A stretch of DNA of 64,000 nt from Vibrio tubiashii ATCC 19109 (GTDB lineage Bacteria; Pseudomonadota; Gammaproteobacteria; Enterobacterales; Vibrionaceae), in contig NZ_CP009354.1 of NCBI RefSeq assembly GCF_000772105.1, positions 2,108,001 to 2,172,000 of the forward strand. The letters are read 5' to 3'. Made by a program: the position numbers and the translations under genes. The notes below the pieces were generated by a model. That model was given only the letters and a program-made list of their open reading frames with translations, ran no database searches and was not told the DNA's origin. Shown piece after piece: positions 9,676-19,306 of this stretch. Position 1 is the first letter of the stretch, and every line of letters begins with the position of its first letter.

Positions 9676-10170
9676 TTAGCGAGTTTTGATGACCAGCTGG
9701 TTCGTTTGTTTCACTTCTTCCATAACCACGTAAGTACGTGTGTCGTTTACCCCTGGTAAGCGTAGAAGCGTATCACCCAACAATTTTCGGTAAGCACTCA
9801 TGTCAGATACACGAGTCTTAAGTAGGTAGTCAAAGTCACCCGATACTAAATGACACTCTTGAATGTCATCAAGTTTCTGAACCGCTGTGTTGAACTGTTC
9901 AAACACATCTGGCGCACCACGGTTAAGTGTGATCTCTACGAATACCAAAAGCGAAGCATCTAGGTACTGCGGGTTTAGCAATGCTGTATAGCCCGTAATA
10001 TAACCTTGACGCTCTAGGCGACGCACACGTTCCAAACACGGAGTTGGAGAAAGACCCACTCGTTTTGAAAGCTCTACATTCGAAATACGACCATCTTTCT
10101 GCAACTCATTAAGAATGTTGCGGTCGATGCGATCTAGATCCTTGGACGGCTTTTTATTGTTGTCTGCCAT
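9676..10170 (-). CDS. lrp: Leucine-responsive regulatory protein Lrp
   Basis: A 164-residue Lrp/AsnC regulator. The N-terminal helix-turn-helix (about 15-65, NVELSKRVGLSPTPCLERVRRLERQG) is followed by an alpha/beta RAM effector domain that binds leucine or alanine and builds octamers or hexadecamers. It is very close to E. coli Lrp, a global regulator of amino-acid metabolism. It is divergent from ald, encoding alanine dehydrogenase, a classic Lrp-family target; the AT-rich 174-base gap is a natural place for Lrp sites. Confidence 0.96.
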   Translation of the reverse strand: MADNNKKPSKDLDRIDRNILNELQKDGRISNVELSKRVGLSPTPCLERVRRLERQGYITGYTALLNPQYLDASLLVFVEITLNRGAPDVFEQFNTAVQKLDDIQECHLVSGDFDYLLKTRVSDMSAYRKLLGDTLLRLPGVNDTRTYVVMEEVKQTNQLVIKTR

Positions 10171-10344
10171 TTTTTATTCCACCTTATTACTTCCTTGCAA
10201 AAAAATATACTACAACTTTTTAATATTCAGTATCAAATTTTATCCAATCATATCTATACTAGATATTAATTCGACAGAATTACCCTACACACAGTTAATA
10301 CAACTAATATAGTTTATACAACCAATATAAAATGAGGAGTCAGG
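10171..10344. promoter_or_regulatory. Divergent lrp-ald promoter region
   Basis: This 174-base very AT-rich spacer contains several imperfect dyads around 10240-10330 and a GAGGAG-type ribosome-binding site just before ald. This suits Lrp binding, but no individual operator can be fixed by eye. Confidence 0.45.
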
Positions 10345-11469
10345 ATGATCATTGGCGTACCTAAGGAAATCAAAAACCACGAATACCGTGTTGGCATGAT
10401 CCCAGCGAGCGTTCGCGAGCTAGTGTCTCAAGGTCACCAAGTTTTTGTTGAAACTAATGCCGGTTCAGGCATCGGTTTTTCAGACGATGATTACATCGCT
10501 GTAGGCGCATCCATTCTTCCTACCGCTGCTGACGTTTTTGCGCAAGCAGAAATGATTGTAAAGGTTAAAGAACCTCAAGCTGTCGAGCGAGCTATGCTTC
10601 GAGAAGGGCAAATTTTATTTACTTATTTGCACCTAGCACCAGATTTTCCACAAACTGAAGAGCTAATCAAGAGCAAAGCTGTCTGTATAGCATATGAGAC
10701 TGTAACAGATAATATGGGTCGCTTGCCACTACTTGCTCCAATGTCTGAGGTAGCAGGTCGCATGTCTATTCAAGCAGGTGCACAAACTTTAGAGAAATCT
10801 CACGGTGGTCGTGGTCTTCTACTAGGTGGTGTACCAGGCGTTGAACCAGCAAAAGTTGTCGTTGTTGGCGGCGGTGTTGTTGGTGCTAACGCAGCTCGTA
10901 TGGCTGTTGGTCTTCGCGCAGACGTAACTATCCTTGATCGCAACGTTGATACACTACGTCGTCTTGACGAAGAGTTCCAAGGTCGCGCAAAAGTGGTTTA
11001 CTCTACAGAAGATGCTATTGAGAAGCATGTTCTAGAAGCTGACCTAGTGATCGGTGCAGTTCTAATCCCAGGCGCTGCAGCACCTAAACTCGTTACAAAA
11101 GAGCACATCGCTAAGATGAAGCCAGGTGCAGCAGTCGTAGACGTTGCAATCGACCAAGGTGGCTGTTTTGAAACTTCACACGCAACAACACACGCAGACC
11201 CTACTTACATCGTTGATGACGTAGTTCACTACTGTGTTGCTAACATGCCAGGCGCTGTTGCTCGTACTTCTACGTTCGCGCTAAACAACGCTACGCTACC
11301 TTACATCGTTAAGCTTGCGAACAAAGGCTACCGTGAAGCACTTCTAGCAGATAACGGCTTCCTAGAAGGTCTAAACGTAATCCACGGTAAAGTAACCTGT
11401 AAAGAAGTAGCAGAAAGCTTCGATCTAGAATACGTAGACCCAGCTGACGCTATCGCAATGTTCAACTAA
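10345..11469 (+). CDS. ald: Alanine dehydrogenase
   Basis: A 374-residue NAD-dependent enzyme that interconverts L-alanine and pyruvate plus ammonia. The N-terminal catalytic half begins [20 protein letters not shown], typical of Ald. The Rossmann half has [17 protein letters not shown] (around 171-187). The catalytic Lys and His fall in IVKVKEPQ and [14 protein letters not shown] lies 7-8 bases upstream of the ATG. Divergence from lrp suggests alanine-responsive control. A strong terminator follows, then composite repeat B. Confidence 0.97.
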   Translation: MIIGVPKEIKNHEYRVGMIPASVRELVSQGHQVFVETNAGSGIGFSDDDYIAVGASILPTAADVFAQAEMIVKVKEPQAVERAMLREGQILFTYLHLAPDFPQTEELIKSKAVCIAYETVTDNMGRLPLLAPMSEVAGRMSIQAGAQTLEKSHGGRGLLLGGVPGVEPAKVVVVGGGVVGANAARMAVGLRADVTILDRNVDTLRRLDEEFQGRAKVVYSTEDAIEKHVLEADLVIGAVLIPGAAAPKLVTKEHIAKMKPGAAVVDVAIDQGGCFETSHATTHADPTYIVDDVVHYCVANMPGAVARTSTFALNNATLPYIVKLANKGYREALLADNGFLEGLNVIHGKVTCKEVAESFDLEYVDPADAIAMFN

Positions 11470-11495
11470 TGTTGAATAGTATTAAATAAGAGAAA

Positions 11496-11524
11496 GCGCT
11501 CACTTCGGTGGGCGTTTTTTTGTT
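11496..11524 (+). terminator. Rho-independent terminator after ald
   Basis: The stem GCGCTCAC/GTGGGCGT closes a TTCG tetraloop (11504-11507) and is followed by seven Ts. Confidence 0.92.
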
Positions 11525-11646
11525 TTGGAGAACTGGAGAACTGGAGAACTGGAGAACTGGAGAACTGGAGAACTGGAGAACTGGAGAACTGGAGAACTGG
11601 AGAACTGGAGAACTGGAGAACTGGAGAACTGGAGAACTGGAGAACT
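11525..11646. repeat. Tandem octamer array, 15 copies of GGAGAACT (composite repeat B, head)
   Basis: The same 8-base unit as at 6306. There are 14 perfect CTGGAGAA units from 11533, preceded by one TTGGAGAA unit that starts inside the T-run of the ald terminator. It therefore abuts a terminator exactly as the first copy does. The flanking genes ald and yfbV are convergent. Confidence 0.97.
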
Positions 11647-11763
11647 AATGTTGCCGCGCTATAGTTGAGGAGTCAACTCTAGTTTTCCAAAAGCGAAGCG
11701 CTCCCGCTCTCCATAGGGCGTAGTCCGTTCCAAAAACCCACAGGGCGCAGCCCGTTCCTTCTC
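11647..11763. repeat. Structured tail of composite repeat B
   Basis: The blocks identical with copy A are GTTGCCGCGCTAT (11650-11662), GAGTCAACTCTAGTTTTCCA (11670-11689) and AGGGCGCAGCCCGTTCC (11742-11758). Three GCG-N-AG motifs occur at about 11692, 11716 and 11743, spaced 24 and 27 bases like those of copy A. The tail ends at the stop codon of yfbV. Confidence 0.85.
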
Positions 11764-12216
11764 TTAGAACCAACGCTCCAAAGCATTTTTATCAAGCTGA
11801 CGAAAAGCGCGGTTAAGGATCTGAGCGAGCTCTTTATAACGAGGGCGGGATTTCATTGGTTCTAGCGCGCAGCCGCTTTCAACTATCTTTTGGTAGATTT
11901 CGCGATACCAGCCAGCAAGGGCAGGTGGAAGTTTCGTGTTGGCACGGTTGCCAAGCCACCACATACCCTGAATAGGCATACTGATAGCAAACAGTGCAAT
12001 GATGACTGCCTGAGGCATAGATTGATAATTGTTGAACGCCATTTGAGTTAAGACACTGATTGCCGCGATCGCTGGCATCACTTTTACACCGAAACGCGTC
12101 GCTTTAATGATTCGCTGCTCTGGAAACAGCAAATTAAGCTCTTTACGCATTGGCCAAGTATCCATGTACTTTTGTCCATCTCGTAGACTATGAACTAAAC
12201 CGGCTTTATTACTCAT
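11764..12216 (-). CDS. yfbV: UPF0208/DUF412 membrane protein YfbV
   Basis: A 150-residue protein with two membrane segments (about 50-65 and 68-90) and a basic C-terminal cytoplasmic helical part. It begins with the family signature [21 protein letters not shown]. In E. coli YfbV is reported to affect Ter macrodomain organisation; the molecular function is not established. It is divergent from ackA, the same arrangement as in E. coli. Confidence 0.93.
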   Translation of the reverse strand: MSNKAGLVHSLRDGQKYMDTWPMRKELNLLFPEQRIIKATRFGVKVMPAIAAISVLTQMAFNNYQSMPQAVIIALFAISMPIQGMWWLGNRANTKLPPALAGWYREIYQKIVESGCALEPMKSRPRYKELAQILNRAFRQLDKNALERWF

Positions 12217-12562
12217 AGGGCTCTCTCACTCCAGTACAGGGTCCTAAACTAAAATTTAGTTGAAAGATTCAACTAAACGGACAAAAAATTGATGAAAGTT
12301 AATATTCTTTCAAATTTTTTTTGTTATCATTGCTTATTATCGTTATCCTTTGCGGACCCACAATCTCATTGTTGCCGTTATTTGCAATTTAAGCAACTCT
12401 TGAGACCTTTCTGCAGCGGATGCAAGAGTGGTGATTTGGATCATCACTGTCTTTTATACGGAATTCGAAGTTTTTTTGACCAAGATTAGTACGCAGCTTC
12501 TATAGCATCGTCTATTCTTGTGATTAATTTTTATCCTAACTGATTATTACAGGTAGTCACTC
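12217..12562. promoter_or_regulatory. Divergent yfbV-ackA region with a 10-base palindrome
   Basis: A 346-base non-coding stretch. Near yfbV is a perfect inverted repeat, TTTAGTTGAA (12255-12264) and TTCAACTAAA (12268-12277), with a three-base loop. It could be an operator or an RNA hairpin. A weaker hairpin occurs near 12430-12450. ackA itself is preceded by AGGTAG. A 66-codon frame at 12289 lacks a ribosome-binding site and is not called. Confidence 0.5.
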
Positions 12563-13759
12563 ATGTCAAAGCTAGTTTTAGTTTTAAACTGCGGTAGTTC
12601 TTCTCTTAAATTTGCTGTTGTTGATGCAGAAAACGGTGATGAGCATCTAACAGGTCTTGCAGAATGTCTGCACCTTCCAGAAGCTCGTATCAAGTGGAAA
12701 CTTGATGGTAAGCACGAAGCTCAACTAGGCGACGGCGCAGCTCACGAAGAAGCTCTAGCGTTCATGGTAGAAACTATTCTTGCTTCTAAGCCAGAGCTTT
12801 CTGAGAACCTAGCAGCAATCGGTCACCGTGTTGTACACGGCGGCGAGAAGTTCACTCAGTCTGCACTAATTACTGACGACGTGCTTAAAGGCATCGAAGA
12901 CTGTGCAACACTTGCACCTCTTCACAACCCTGCTCACATCATCGGCATCAAAGCAGCACAAAAATCTTTCCCAGCACTGAAAAACGTTGCTGTGTTTGAC
13001 ACTGCTTTCCACCAAACAATGCCTGAAGAGTCTTACCTATACGCTCTTCCATACAACCTGTACAAAGAGCACGGTATCCGTCGTTACGGCATGCACGGTA
13101 CTTCTCACCTATTTATCACTCGTGAAATTGCTAACATCCTTGGCAAACCAGTTGACGAAGTAAACATCATTAACTGTCACCTAGGTAACGGTGCTTCAGT
13201 TTGTGCTGTTAAGAACGGTAAGTCAGTAGATACTTCTATGGGTCTAACTCCACTAGAAGGTCTAGTAATGGGTACGCGTTGTGGTGACATCGATCCTGCG
13301 ATCATCTTCCACCTACACGACACTCTTGGCTACTCTGTTGAGAAAATCAACAACATGCTAACTAAAGAATCTGGTCTAGCTGGCCTTACTGAAGTGACTT
13401 CTGACTGTCGTTTCGTTGAAGACAACTACGGTGAAAAAGAAGAAGCAACTCGCGCGATGGACGTATTCTGCCACCGCCTAGCGAAATACGTTGCTGGCTA
13501 CACTGCATCTCTAGAAGGTCGCCTAGACGCGATCGTATTCACTGGTGGTATCGGAGAAAACTCTGGCCCTATCCGTGAAATGGTTCTAAACCGCCTAGGT
13601 ATCTTCGGTATCGAAGTTGACGGTGAAGCTAACCTGAAAGCACGTTTCGGCGGCGAAGGTACTATCACGACTGAAAACAGCCGTATCCCAGCAATGGTTA
13701 TCTCTACTAACGAAGAGCTAGTTATCGCTGAAGACACTGCAGAACTAGCAGGTCTTTAA
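12563..13759 (+). CDS. ackA: Acetate kinase
   Basis: A 398-residue ASKHA-fold kinase that interconverts acetyl phosphate plus ADP with acetate plus ATP. It carries [13 protein letters not shown] (residues 5-17, substrate and phosphate site), [19 protein letters not shown] with the catalytic Asp, the phosphate-2 loop HLGNGASV, and FTGGIGENS. Length and motifs are standard. It forms an operon with pta 119 bases downstream, separated by a hairpin that may set the ratio of the two products. Strong codon bias suggests high expression. Confidence 0.98.
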   Translation: MSKLVLVLNCGSSSLKFAVVDAENGDEHLTGLAECLHLPEARIKWKLDGKHEAQLGDGAAHEEALAFMVETILASKPELSENLAAIGHRVVHGGEKFTQSALITDDVLKGIEDCATLAPLHNPAHIIGIKAAQKSFPALKNVAVFDTAFHQTMPEESYLYALPYNLYKEHGIRRYGMHGTSHLFITREIANILGKPVDEVNIINCHLGNGASVCAVKNGKSVDTSMGLTPLEGLVMGTRCGDIDPAIIFHLHDTLGYSVEKINNMLTKESGLAGLTEVTSDCRFVEDNYGEKEEATRAMDVFCHRLAKYVAGYTASLEGRLDAIVFTGGIGENSGPIREMVLNRLGIFGIEVDGEANLKARFGGEGTITTENSRIPAMVISTNEELVIAEDTAELAGL

Positions 13760-13766
13760 TTGACTT

Positions 13767-13796
13767 AACCGGCTGACAATCGTCAGCCGGTTTTCT
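13767..13796 (+). terminator. Terminator or attenuator hairpin between ackA and pta
   Basis: The stem CCGGCTGAC (13769-13777) pairs with GTCAGCCGG (13782-13790), followed by four Ts. The short T-run suggests partial termination. Confidence 0.8.
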
Positions 13797-13878
13797 AACT
13801 AAGGGGCTTAACTCCTATTCCACACAGTAAGGAATACGCAGTTAAGCTTTTATCCCAATAGCTATAGGTACTCTACGA

Positions 13879-16044
13879 ATGTCTCGTACTATTATGCTTA
13901 TCCCTGCAAGTGCTGGTGTTGGTCTTACTAGCGTAAGCATGGGTGTTCTTCGCGCAATGGAGCGCAAAGGCGTTAAAGTTTCTTTTTACAAGCCAATCTG
14001 TCAGCCACGTTCTGGCGGCGATCAACCTGATCTAACTTCAACTATCGTTGGCGCGAACAGCGATGTGAAGATCGGCCAACCAATGATGATGTCTGTTGCT
14101 GAAAGCCTAATCGGTAACGACAACATGGATGAGCTGCTTGAAACAGTGGTTGAGCGTTACAACCAAATCAACAAAGATGCGGACGTTACGCTAATCGAAG
14201 GTCTTGTACCAACTCGTAAACACCCATTTGCTAACCAAGTGAACGCAGAAATTGCTGCAACACTTGGCGCAGAGATCGTTCTTGTAGCGACTCCTGGCAC
14301 AGATAACCCAGCGCAACTTAAAGAACGTATCGAAGTAGCATGTTCTAACTTCGGCGGCACTAAGAACAAAAACATCTCTGGCGTTATCATCAACAAGCTA
14401 AACGCTCCTGTTGACGAAGCGGGCCGTACTCGCCCTGACCTATCTGAAATCTTTGACGATGCGGATAGCGCGAAGCAAAACGAAATGAAAGTGATGGAAA
14501 TCTTCAACACTTCTCCAATTCGTGTACTAGGTTGTGTGCCATGGAGCATCGACCTAATCGCAACGCGTGCAATCGACATGGCTGAGCACCTAAACGCTGA
14601 TATTATCAACGCTGGTGACATCAACACGCGTCGTATTAAGAGCATCACATTCTGTGCACGTTCTCTGCCAAACATGATTGAGCACTTCAAACCAGGCTCT
14701 CTACTTGTAACTTCAGCAGACCGTCCAGACGTAATCGTTGCAGCGGCGCTAGCAGCAATGAACGGTGTTGAAATCGGTGCAGTACTTCTAACTGGCGGTT
14801 ACGACATTCCAGAAGAAATCGCAGGCCTATGTAAGCCAGCATTTGATTCAGGTCTACCGATCTTCAAAGCTCAAGGTAACACTTGGCAGACGTCTCTAAA
14901 TCTACAGAGCTTCTCTATCGAAGTACCTGCAGACGATAAAGAGCGTATCGAGTTCATCAACGAGCACGTTGCTGGCAACATCGATGGCAACTGGATCGAG
15001 TCTATGACTGAGGGTACTCAGAAGTCTCGTCGCCTAAGCCCACCAGCATTCCGTTACCAGCTAACTGAGTTCGCTCGTAAAGCAGGTAAGCGTATCGTTC
15101 TTCCTGAAGGTGACGAGCCACGTACAGTTAAAGCTGCAGCTATCTGTGCTGAGCGCGGCATCGCTGAATGTGTGCTTCTAGGTAACCCAGAAGAGATCAA
15201 ACGTGTTGCAGCACAGCAAGGCGTTGAGCTAGGTGCTGGCGTAACGATCATCAACTCTGATGAAGTACGTGAAAACTACGTTGCTCGTCTAGTTGAACTA
15301 CGTGGCGCGAAAGGTATGACTGAAGTTGTTGCTCGTGAGAAGCTACAAGATTCAGTATTCCTAGGCACAATGATGCTTGAGAACGACGAAGTTGACGGCC
15401 TAGTTTCTGGTGCTGTTCACACAACTGCGAACACTATCGTTCCTCCGTTCCAGATCATCAAGACTGCACCTGATGCGTCTATCGTATCTTCTGTATTCTT
15501 CATGCTACTACCTGACCAAGTATTGGTTTACGGTGACTGTGCGATCAACCCAGATCCAACTGCTGAGCAGCTAGCTGAAATTGCTATCCAATCTGCTGAT
15601 TCAGCTGCTGCATTCGGTATTGAGCCACGCGTTGCAATGATCTCTTACTCTACGGGTGAGTCTGGTAAAGGTGCTGACGTAGATAAAGTACGTGAAGCAA
15701 CTAAGCTTGCTCAAGAGAAACGTCCTGATCTTGTTATCGACGGCCCTCTACAGTACGACGCGGCTATCATGGAAAACGTTGCTGCTTCTAAAGCACCAAA
15801 CTCTCCAGTAGCAGGTAAAGCGACTGTATTCGTATTCCCAGACCTAAACACTGGTAACACGACTTATAAAGCAGTACAACGTTCAGCTGACCTAGTGTCT
15901 ATCGGTCCAATGCTTCAAGGTATGCGTAAGCCTGTAAACGATCTGTCTCGCGGTGCTCTAGTTGACGACATCGTATACACAGTGGCTCTAACTGCAATCC
16001 AAGCAGACCAAGCGGCTCAAGCAGAAGAGAAAGTAGTTAACTAA
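13879..16044 (+). CDS. pta: Phosphate acetyltransferase
   Basis: A 721-residue long-form Pta. It has an N-terminal P-loop-like domain ([21 protein letters not shown], from residue 10), a central DRTGG-type domain (about 210-340) and a C-terminal PTA_PTB catalytic domain (about 390-710, with [15 protein letters not shown] and [15 protein letters not shown]). It converts acetyl-CoA and phosphate to acetyl phosphate, which AckA uses. Codon usage is strongly biased, as for ackA. Confidence 0.98.
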   Translation: MSRTIMLIPASAGVGLTSVSMGVLRAMERKGVKVSFYKPICQPRSGGDQPDLTSTIVGANSDVKIGQPMMMSVAESLIGNDNMDELLETVVERYNQINKDADVTLIEGLVPTRKHPFANQVNAEIAATLGAEIVLVATPGTDNPAQLKERIEVACSNFGGTKNKNISGVIINKLNAPVDEAGRTRPDLSEIFDDADSAKQNEMKVMEIFNTSPIRVLGCVPWSIDLIATRAIDMAEHLNADIINAGDINTRRIKSITFCARSLPNMIEHFKPGSLLVTSADRPDVIVAAALAAMNGVEIGAVLLTGGYDIPEEIAGLCKPAFDSGLPIFKAQGNTWQTSLNLQSFSIEVPADDKERIEFINEHVAGNIDGNWIESMTEGTQKSRRLSPPAFRYQLTEFARKAGKRIVLPEGDEPRTVKAAAICAERGIAECVLLGNPEEIKRVAAQQGVELGAGVTIINSDEVRENYVARLVELRGAKGMTEVVAREKLQDSVFLGTMMLENDEVDGLVSGAVHTTANTIVPPFQIIKTAPDASIVSSVFFMLLPDQVLVYGDCAINPDPTAEQLAEIAIQSADSAAAFGIEPRVAMISYSTGESGKGADVDKVREATKLAQEKRPDLVIDGPLQYDAAIMENVAASKAPNSPVAGKATVFVFPDLNTGNTTYKAVQRSADLVSIGPMLQGMRKPVNDLSRGALVDDIVYTVALTAIQADQAAQAEEKVVN

Positions 16045-16065
16045 TCTCTCCTATCTGAGTAAATC

Positions 16066-16094
16066 AAACCCTCGCACCTTGCGAGGGTTTTTTA
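16066..16094 (+). terminator. Rho-independent terminator after pta
   Basis: The stem AAACCCTCGC (16066-16075) pairs with GCGAGGGTTT (16081-16090), with a T-run overlapping its end. Confidence 0.93.
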
Positions 16095-16183
16095 TATCTA
16101 CGGTTTTCCCTATCTCGCTGATATGTCCACCTTTTCATAACTTATTGCTACACTTTAGGTTCATCGATTGAAAAGGAATTCAA

Positions 16184-17221
16184 ATGGAGCTCAAGCTATT
16201 TTCCACTAAAGATACCGTAGAAAAGAGCGTCCTTAAGACCACCAGCTTTTTCCTCGCAATTACTGGCGCTGGCTTCACTATAGTTAACTTTTTTATTTGG
16301 GATGTACCAAAGTTTGGCTACATAGACTTTGCTTATACCCTACTTTGCTTGTTTATCTATCTGAGAATTCAATTTGGCCATTACAAACCTTGGTATTCGG
16401 CTTTATTGATCTGCGGTTTGAGCCTGATTTTGATCTATAGCTTAGCGGTGGCGAAGGGCTACTCGATACTAGTTTTCTGGACGTTTTGTATGCCGCCCGT
16501 CTTCCACATTTTATTAAATCGATATGTCGGTTCAGCGGTCACTTTCGCTTTTTTCCTTATCGTTGTCTCTATATTCCTGTCCTATCCGCCTATCGTTCAT
16601 TCAACCGCACACACGACGTTTAACTTCGCGATCCCCTATATTTTGATTTGGGCTATCGCCTTTGTGCATGAAGATGTCAGAGCCAAAACACAGCAAAAGC
16701 TCAGCGATGCTGCTCTACTTGACCCTTTAACTGGCGCGAGGAATCGACTGTGCATGGAGAATGATTTCTCCCATCATCCTGAGTTTCTGAGTCATCACTA
16801 CTTACTGCATATTGACCTCGACCATTTTAAACAAGTCAACGACAATTACGGTCACGCATGCGGGGATGAAGTATTGAAGTCGGTGAGTAAAGCGGTGCTT
16901 TCACTACCTAATGTTGAATATTTTTACCGCGTAGGTGGTGAGGAGTTTTGCGTTTTGCTGTGCGCAAAGAATGAAGAGCAAGCAATGGAGATGAGCGAAT
17001 CAATTCGACTCGCGGTAAAGCAACTTAAAATCGACTTCAATCATCAAGAGATTCACGTCTCTTTCAGTGCGGGATTGAGAGCTTTGATCGTGGTGAACGA
17101 CAGCATTCTACTCGATCAAACAATGGCAGAAACGGATCAAGCCCTATACCGAGCAAAGGCACAGGGCAGAGATCAAATCGTGTTATCAAGCACTACCAAG
17201 CAAATTTCGGCCGTGGGGTGA
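16184..17221 (+). CDS. Membrane-anchored diguanylate cyclase (GGDEF)
   Basis: A 345-residue protein with about six membrane segments (20-160), then a GGDEF domain beginning at DPLTGARNRL (180-189). The active loop is GGEEF (251-255), so c-di-GMP synthesis is likely. The inhibitory RxxD site, expected nine residues before the loop, reads PNVE, so product inhibition is probably absent. The membrane part has no recognised sensor name; its signal is unknown. AAGGA stands eight bases before the ATG. The 3' end overlaps the convergent GST gene by 36 bases. Confidence 0.93.
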   Translation: MELKLFSTKDTVEKSVLKTTSFFLAITGAGFTIVNFFIWDVPKFGYIDFAYTLLCLFIYLRIQFGHYKPWYSALLICGLSLILIYSLAVAKGYSILVFWTFCMPPVFHILLNRYVGSAVTFAFFLIVVSIFLSYPPIVHSTAHTTFNFAIPYILIWAIAFVHEDVRAKTQQKLSDAALLDPLTGARNRLCMENDFSHHPEFLSHHYLLHIDLDHFKQVNDNYGHACGDEVLKSVSKAVLSLPNVEYFYRVGGEEFCVLLCAKNEEQAMEMSESIRLAVKQLKIDFNHQEIHVSFSAGLRALIVVNDSILLDQTMAETDQALYRAKAQGRDQIVLSSTTKQISAVG

Positions 17222-18139
17222 AGTTAAATCTAGCTCAGGACCAAGAGGAACAACTTGTGTCGGGTTAATCCCTGTGTGGCTAAAGTAGTAATGGCGTTTA
17301 ATGTGGTAGAAATCGGTTGTCTCTTTGATACCGGGTACCTGATACAACTCTTTCATATAACCGTTGAGATTACCGTAATCCGCGATACGTTTCTTATTAC
17401 ATTTAAAATGTCCAACATAAACGGCATCAAAACGGATCAGCGTGGTAAACAAACGCCAATCGGCTTCGGTGATACTGTCACCAGCAAGGTAACGGCTTTT
17501 CGCTAGATGAGCATCCAATCTGTCTAGCGACTCAAACAGATGGTTGTAGGCTTCCTCATAGGCATCTTGGGTTGTGGCAAACCCACAGCGGTAGACGCCA
17601 TTGTTAACATGGGGGTAGACATAAGCGTTCCATTCTTCAATGATTTCACGCTTCTCTTGCGGATAATAATCAGCTGTATTACCCGTGAGTTCATTAAACT
17701 CAGAGTTAAACATGCGAATGATTTCAGAAGATTCATTGCTGACGATGGTGTTATGTTTCTTATCCCAAAGTACTGGTACCGTTACGCGACCCGTGTAGTC
17801 TGGTTGGGCTTGCGTATAGATTTGGTGCATACGTGTATGACCAAACAGAGGCTCAGGCAGCCCCATTTGCCAACCTTCACCCATCATATCAGGACAAACA
17901 ACCGTAACGTCGATATGCTCTTCAAGCCCTTTTAGCTTTCTAAAGATCAGAGTGCGATGAGCCCAAGGACAGGCAAGCGAGACATAAAGATGATAACGTC
18001 CTGATTCCGGCTGAAACTGAGCATCAGGTTTGTTTTCTACCCAATTTCTAAACCCGGCATCTTCGCGAACGAACTTACCATTGCTCGATTTGGTGTCGTA
18101 CCACACGTCATGCCAGACGCCTTCAACTAGTTTACCCAT
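17186..18139 (-). CDS. Glutathionyl-hydroquinone reductase (YqjG/ECM4-type glutathione transferase)
   Basis: 317 residues. It has an N-terminal thioredoxin-like domain with the catalytic cysteine in SLACPWAHR (C57) and a C-terminal helical GST domain. Enzymes of this family (PcpF, YqjG) reduce S-glutathionyl-hydroquinones. The extended N-terminus with VREDAGFRNWV is typical. The ATG at 18139 is chosen because GGGAGA lies six bases upstream; an in-frame ATG six codons earlier lacks this. A GST gene between pta and opp is recalled for V. cholerae too. Confidence 0.92.
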   Translation of the reverse strand: MGKLVEGVWHDVWYDTKSSNGKFVREDAGFRNWVENKPDAQFQPESGRYHLYVSLACPWAHRTLIFRKLKGLEEHIDVTVVCPDMMGEGWQMGLPEPLFGHTRMHQIYTQAQPDYTGRVTVPVLWDKKHNTIVSNESSEIIRMFNSEFNELTGNTADYYPQEKREIIEEWNAYVYPHVNNGVYRCGFATTQDAYEEAYNHLFESLDRLDAHLAKSRYLAGDSITEADWRLFTTLIRFDAVYVGHFKCNKKRIADYGNLNGYMKELYQVPGIKETTDFYHIKRHYYFSHTGINPTQVVPLGPELDLTSPHGRNLLGSA

Positions 18140-18257
18140 TATTGTCTCCCAACCCACATTCTTTGAACAGTTTGAGTATAAATAAATACTCTACACAGGT
18201 GGTTAGAGACAGTTGGCTTAGTTGTTCGAATTATTTGAATAGTAGAAAGGCAGCAAT

Positions 18258-18293
18258 ACAAAAAAAGCGCGACCCCGTAAGGATGCCGCGCTT
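18258..18293 (-). terminator. Rho-independent terminator of the opp operon
   Basis: On the minus strand AAGCGCG (from 18293) pairs with CGCGCTT (to 18265) and is followed by Ts. It lies about 20 bases after the oppF stop. Confidence 0.85.
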
Positions 18294-18313
18294 AAGCCCG
18301 TCACAGGCTGAAA

Positions 18314-19306
18314 TTATACGCTCACGTGCAAGCAAGACACGGCATGAACGTCGTTACCTTCGATAGCTGGCTTAGTTTGCGCACACGCTTCAGTCGCCTG
18401 AGGACAACGCGTACGGAACACACAACCTGAAGGAGGACTGATTGGTGATGGAAGGTCGCCCTCTAACATCTCTATGTGCTTGTTGCGCTCAAGCTTTGGA
18501 TCAGGAATCGGTACTGCAGACATCAGCGCGCGAGTGTACGGGTGCTTAGGATCCGCGAACAGGGCTTCGGCTTCACCAAGCTCAACCGCATTGCCAAGGT
18601 ACATAACTAACACTCGGTCAGAGATGTGTTTCACTACCGATAAATCGTGGGCGATGAATACTAGTGATAGACCCAGTTCTTTCTGTAACTCTTTAAGTAG
18701 GTTTACAACCTGAGCTTGGATTGACACGTCTAGCGCCGATACAGGTTCATCACAGATAATCATCTTAGGCTTAAGAATCAACGCGCGAGCAATACCAATA
18801 CGCTGACACTGACCACCTGAGAACTCATGAGGGTAACGGTTGATTACGTTTGGTAGTAGACCTACTTTCGCCATCATCTCTTTAACACGAGTTTTCACTT
18901 CATCTTTCGAAAGCTCTGGATAGAAAGTTTCCAAAGGTTCAGCAATGATGTCACCTACTGTCATACGCGGGTTTAGCGATGCCAAAGGATCTTGGAAAAT
19001 CATTTGAATTTCTTTGCGCGTTTCACGGCGCTGGATTTCTTGCATCTTAGTCAGGTCTTGACCAAGCCACATTACGTCACCGTCAGTCGCTTCGACAAGA
19101 CCAATGATTGCACGCGCGAAAGTCGATTTACCACAGCCAGACTCGCCTACTACACCTAAGGTTTCACCTTCATATAAACGGACGTTAACGCCGTCTACTG
19201 CTTTAAGGTTTGCAGGCTTTGACCAAGGCCAAGCAGATTTTGACGCGATACTAAAGTGAACTTTAAGATCTTTAACATCTAGGATTAGGTTCTTATCTAC
19301 ACTCAT
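18314..19306 (-). CDS. oppF: Oligopeptide ABC transporter, ATP-binding protein OppF
   Basis: 330 residues. It has Walker A GESGCGKS, the signature SGGQCQRIGIARAL, Walker B MIICDEPVSALD, and the C-terminal oligopeptide-transporter extension with spaced cysteines (CVFRTRCPQATEAC) typical of OppD/OppF/DppD/DppF. The Cys in the signature is at an unusual position (normally SGGQRQRI), but the catalytic motifs are intact. The start is taken at 19306, where ATGA overlaps the oppD stop and GGAG stands upstream; this implies translational coupling. Confidence 0.95.
   Translation of the reverse strand: MSVDKNLILDVKDLKVHFSIASKSAWPWSKPANLKAVDGVNVRLYEGETLGVVGESGCGKSTFARAIIGLVEATDGDVMWLGQDLTKMQEIQRRETRKEIQMIFQDPLASLNPRMTVGDIIAEPLETFYPELSKDEVKTRVKEMMAKVGLLPNVINRYPHEFSGGQCQRIGIARALILKPKMIICDEPVSALDVSIQAQVVNLLKELQKELGLSLVFIAHDLSVVKHISDRVLVMYLGNAVELGEAEALFADPKHPYTRALMSAVPIPDPKLERNKHIEMLEGDLPSPISPPSGCVFRTRCPQATEACAQTKPAIEGNDVHAVSCLHVSV

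Noticed and set aside
12289..12489. 66-codon Cys-rich frame upstream of ackA
   Set aside because: No ribosome-binding site, unusual composition and low-quality codon use; more likely leader DNA.
14157..14690. 177-codon frame antisense to pta
   Set aside because: It is a by-product of strong codon bias in pta, with no start signals.
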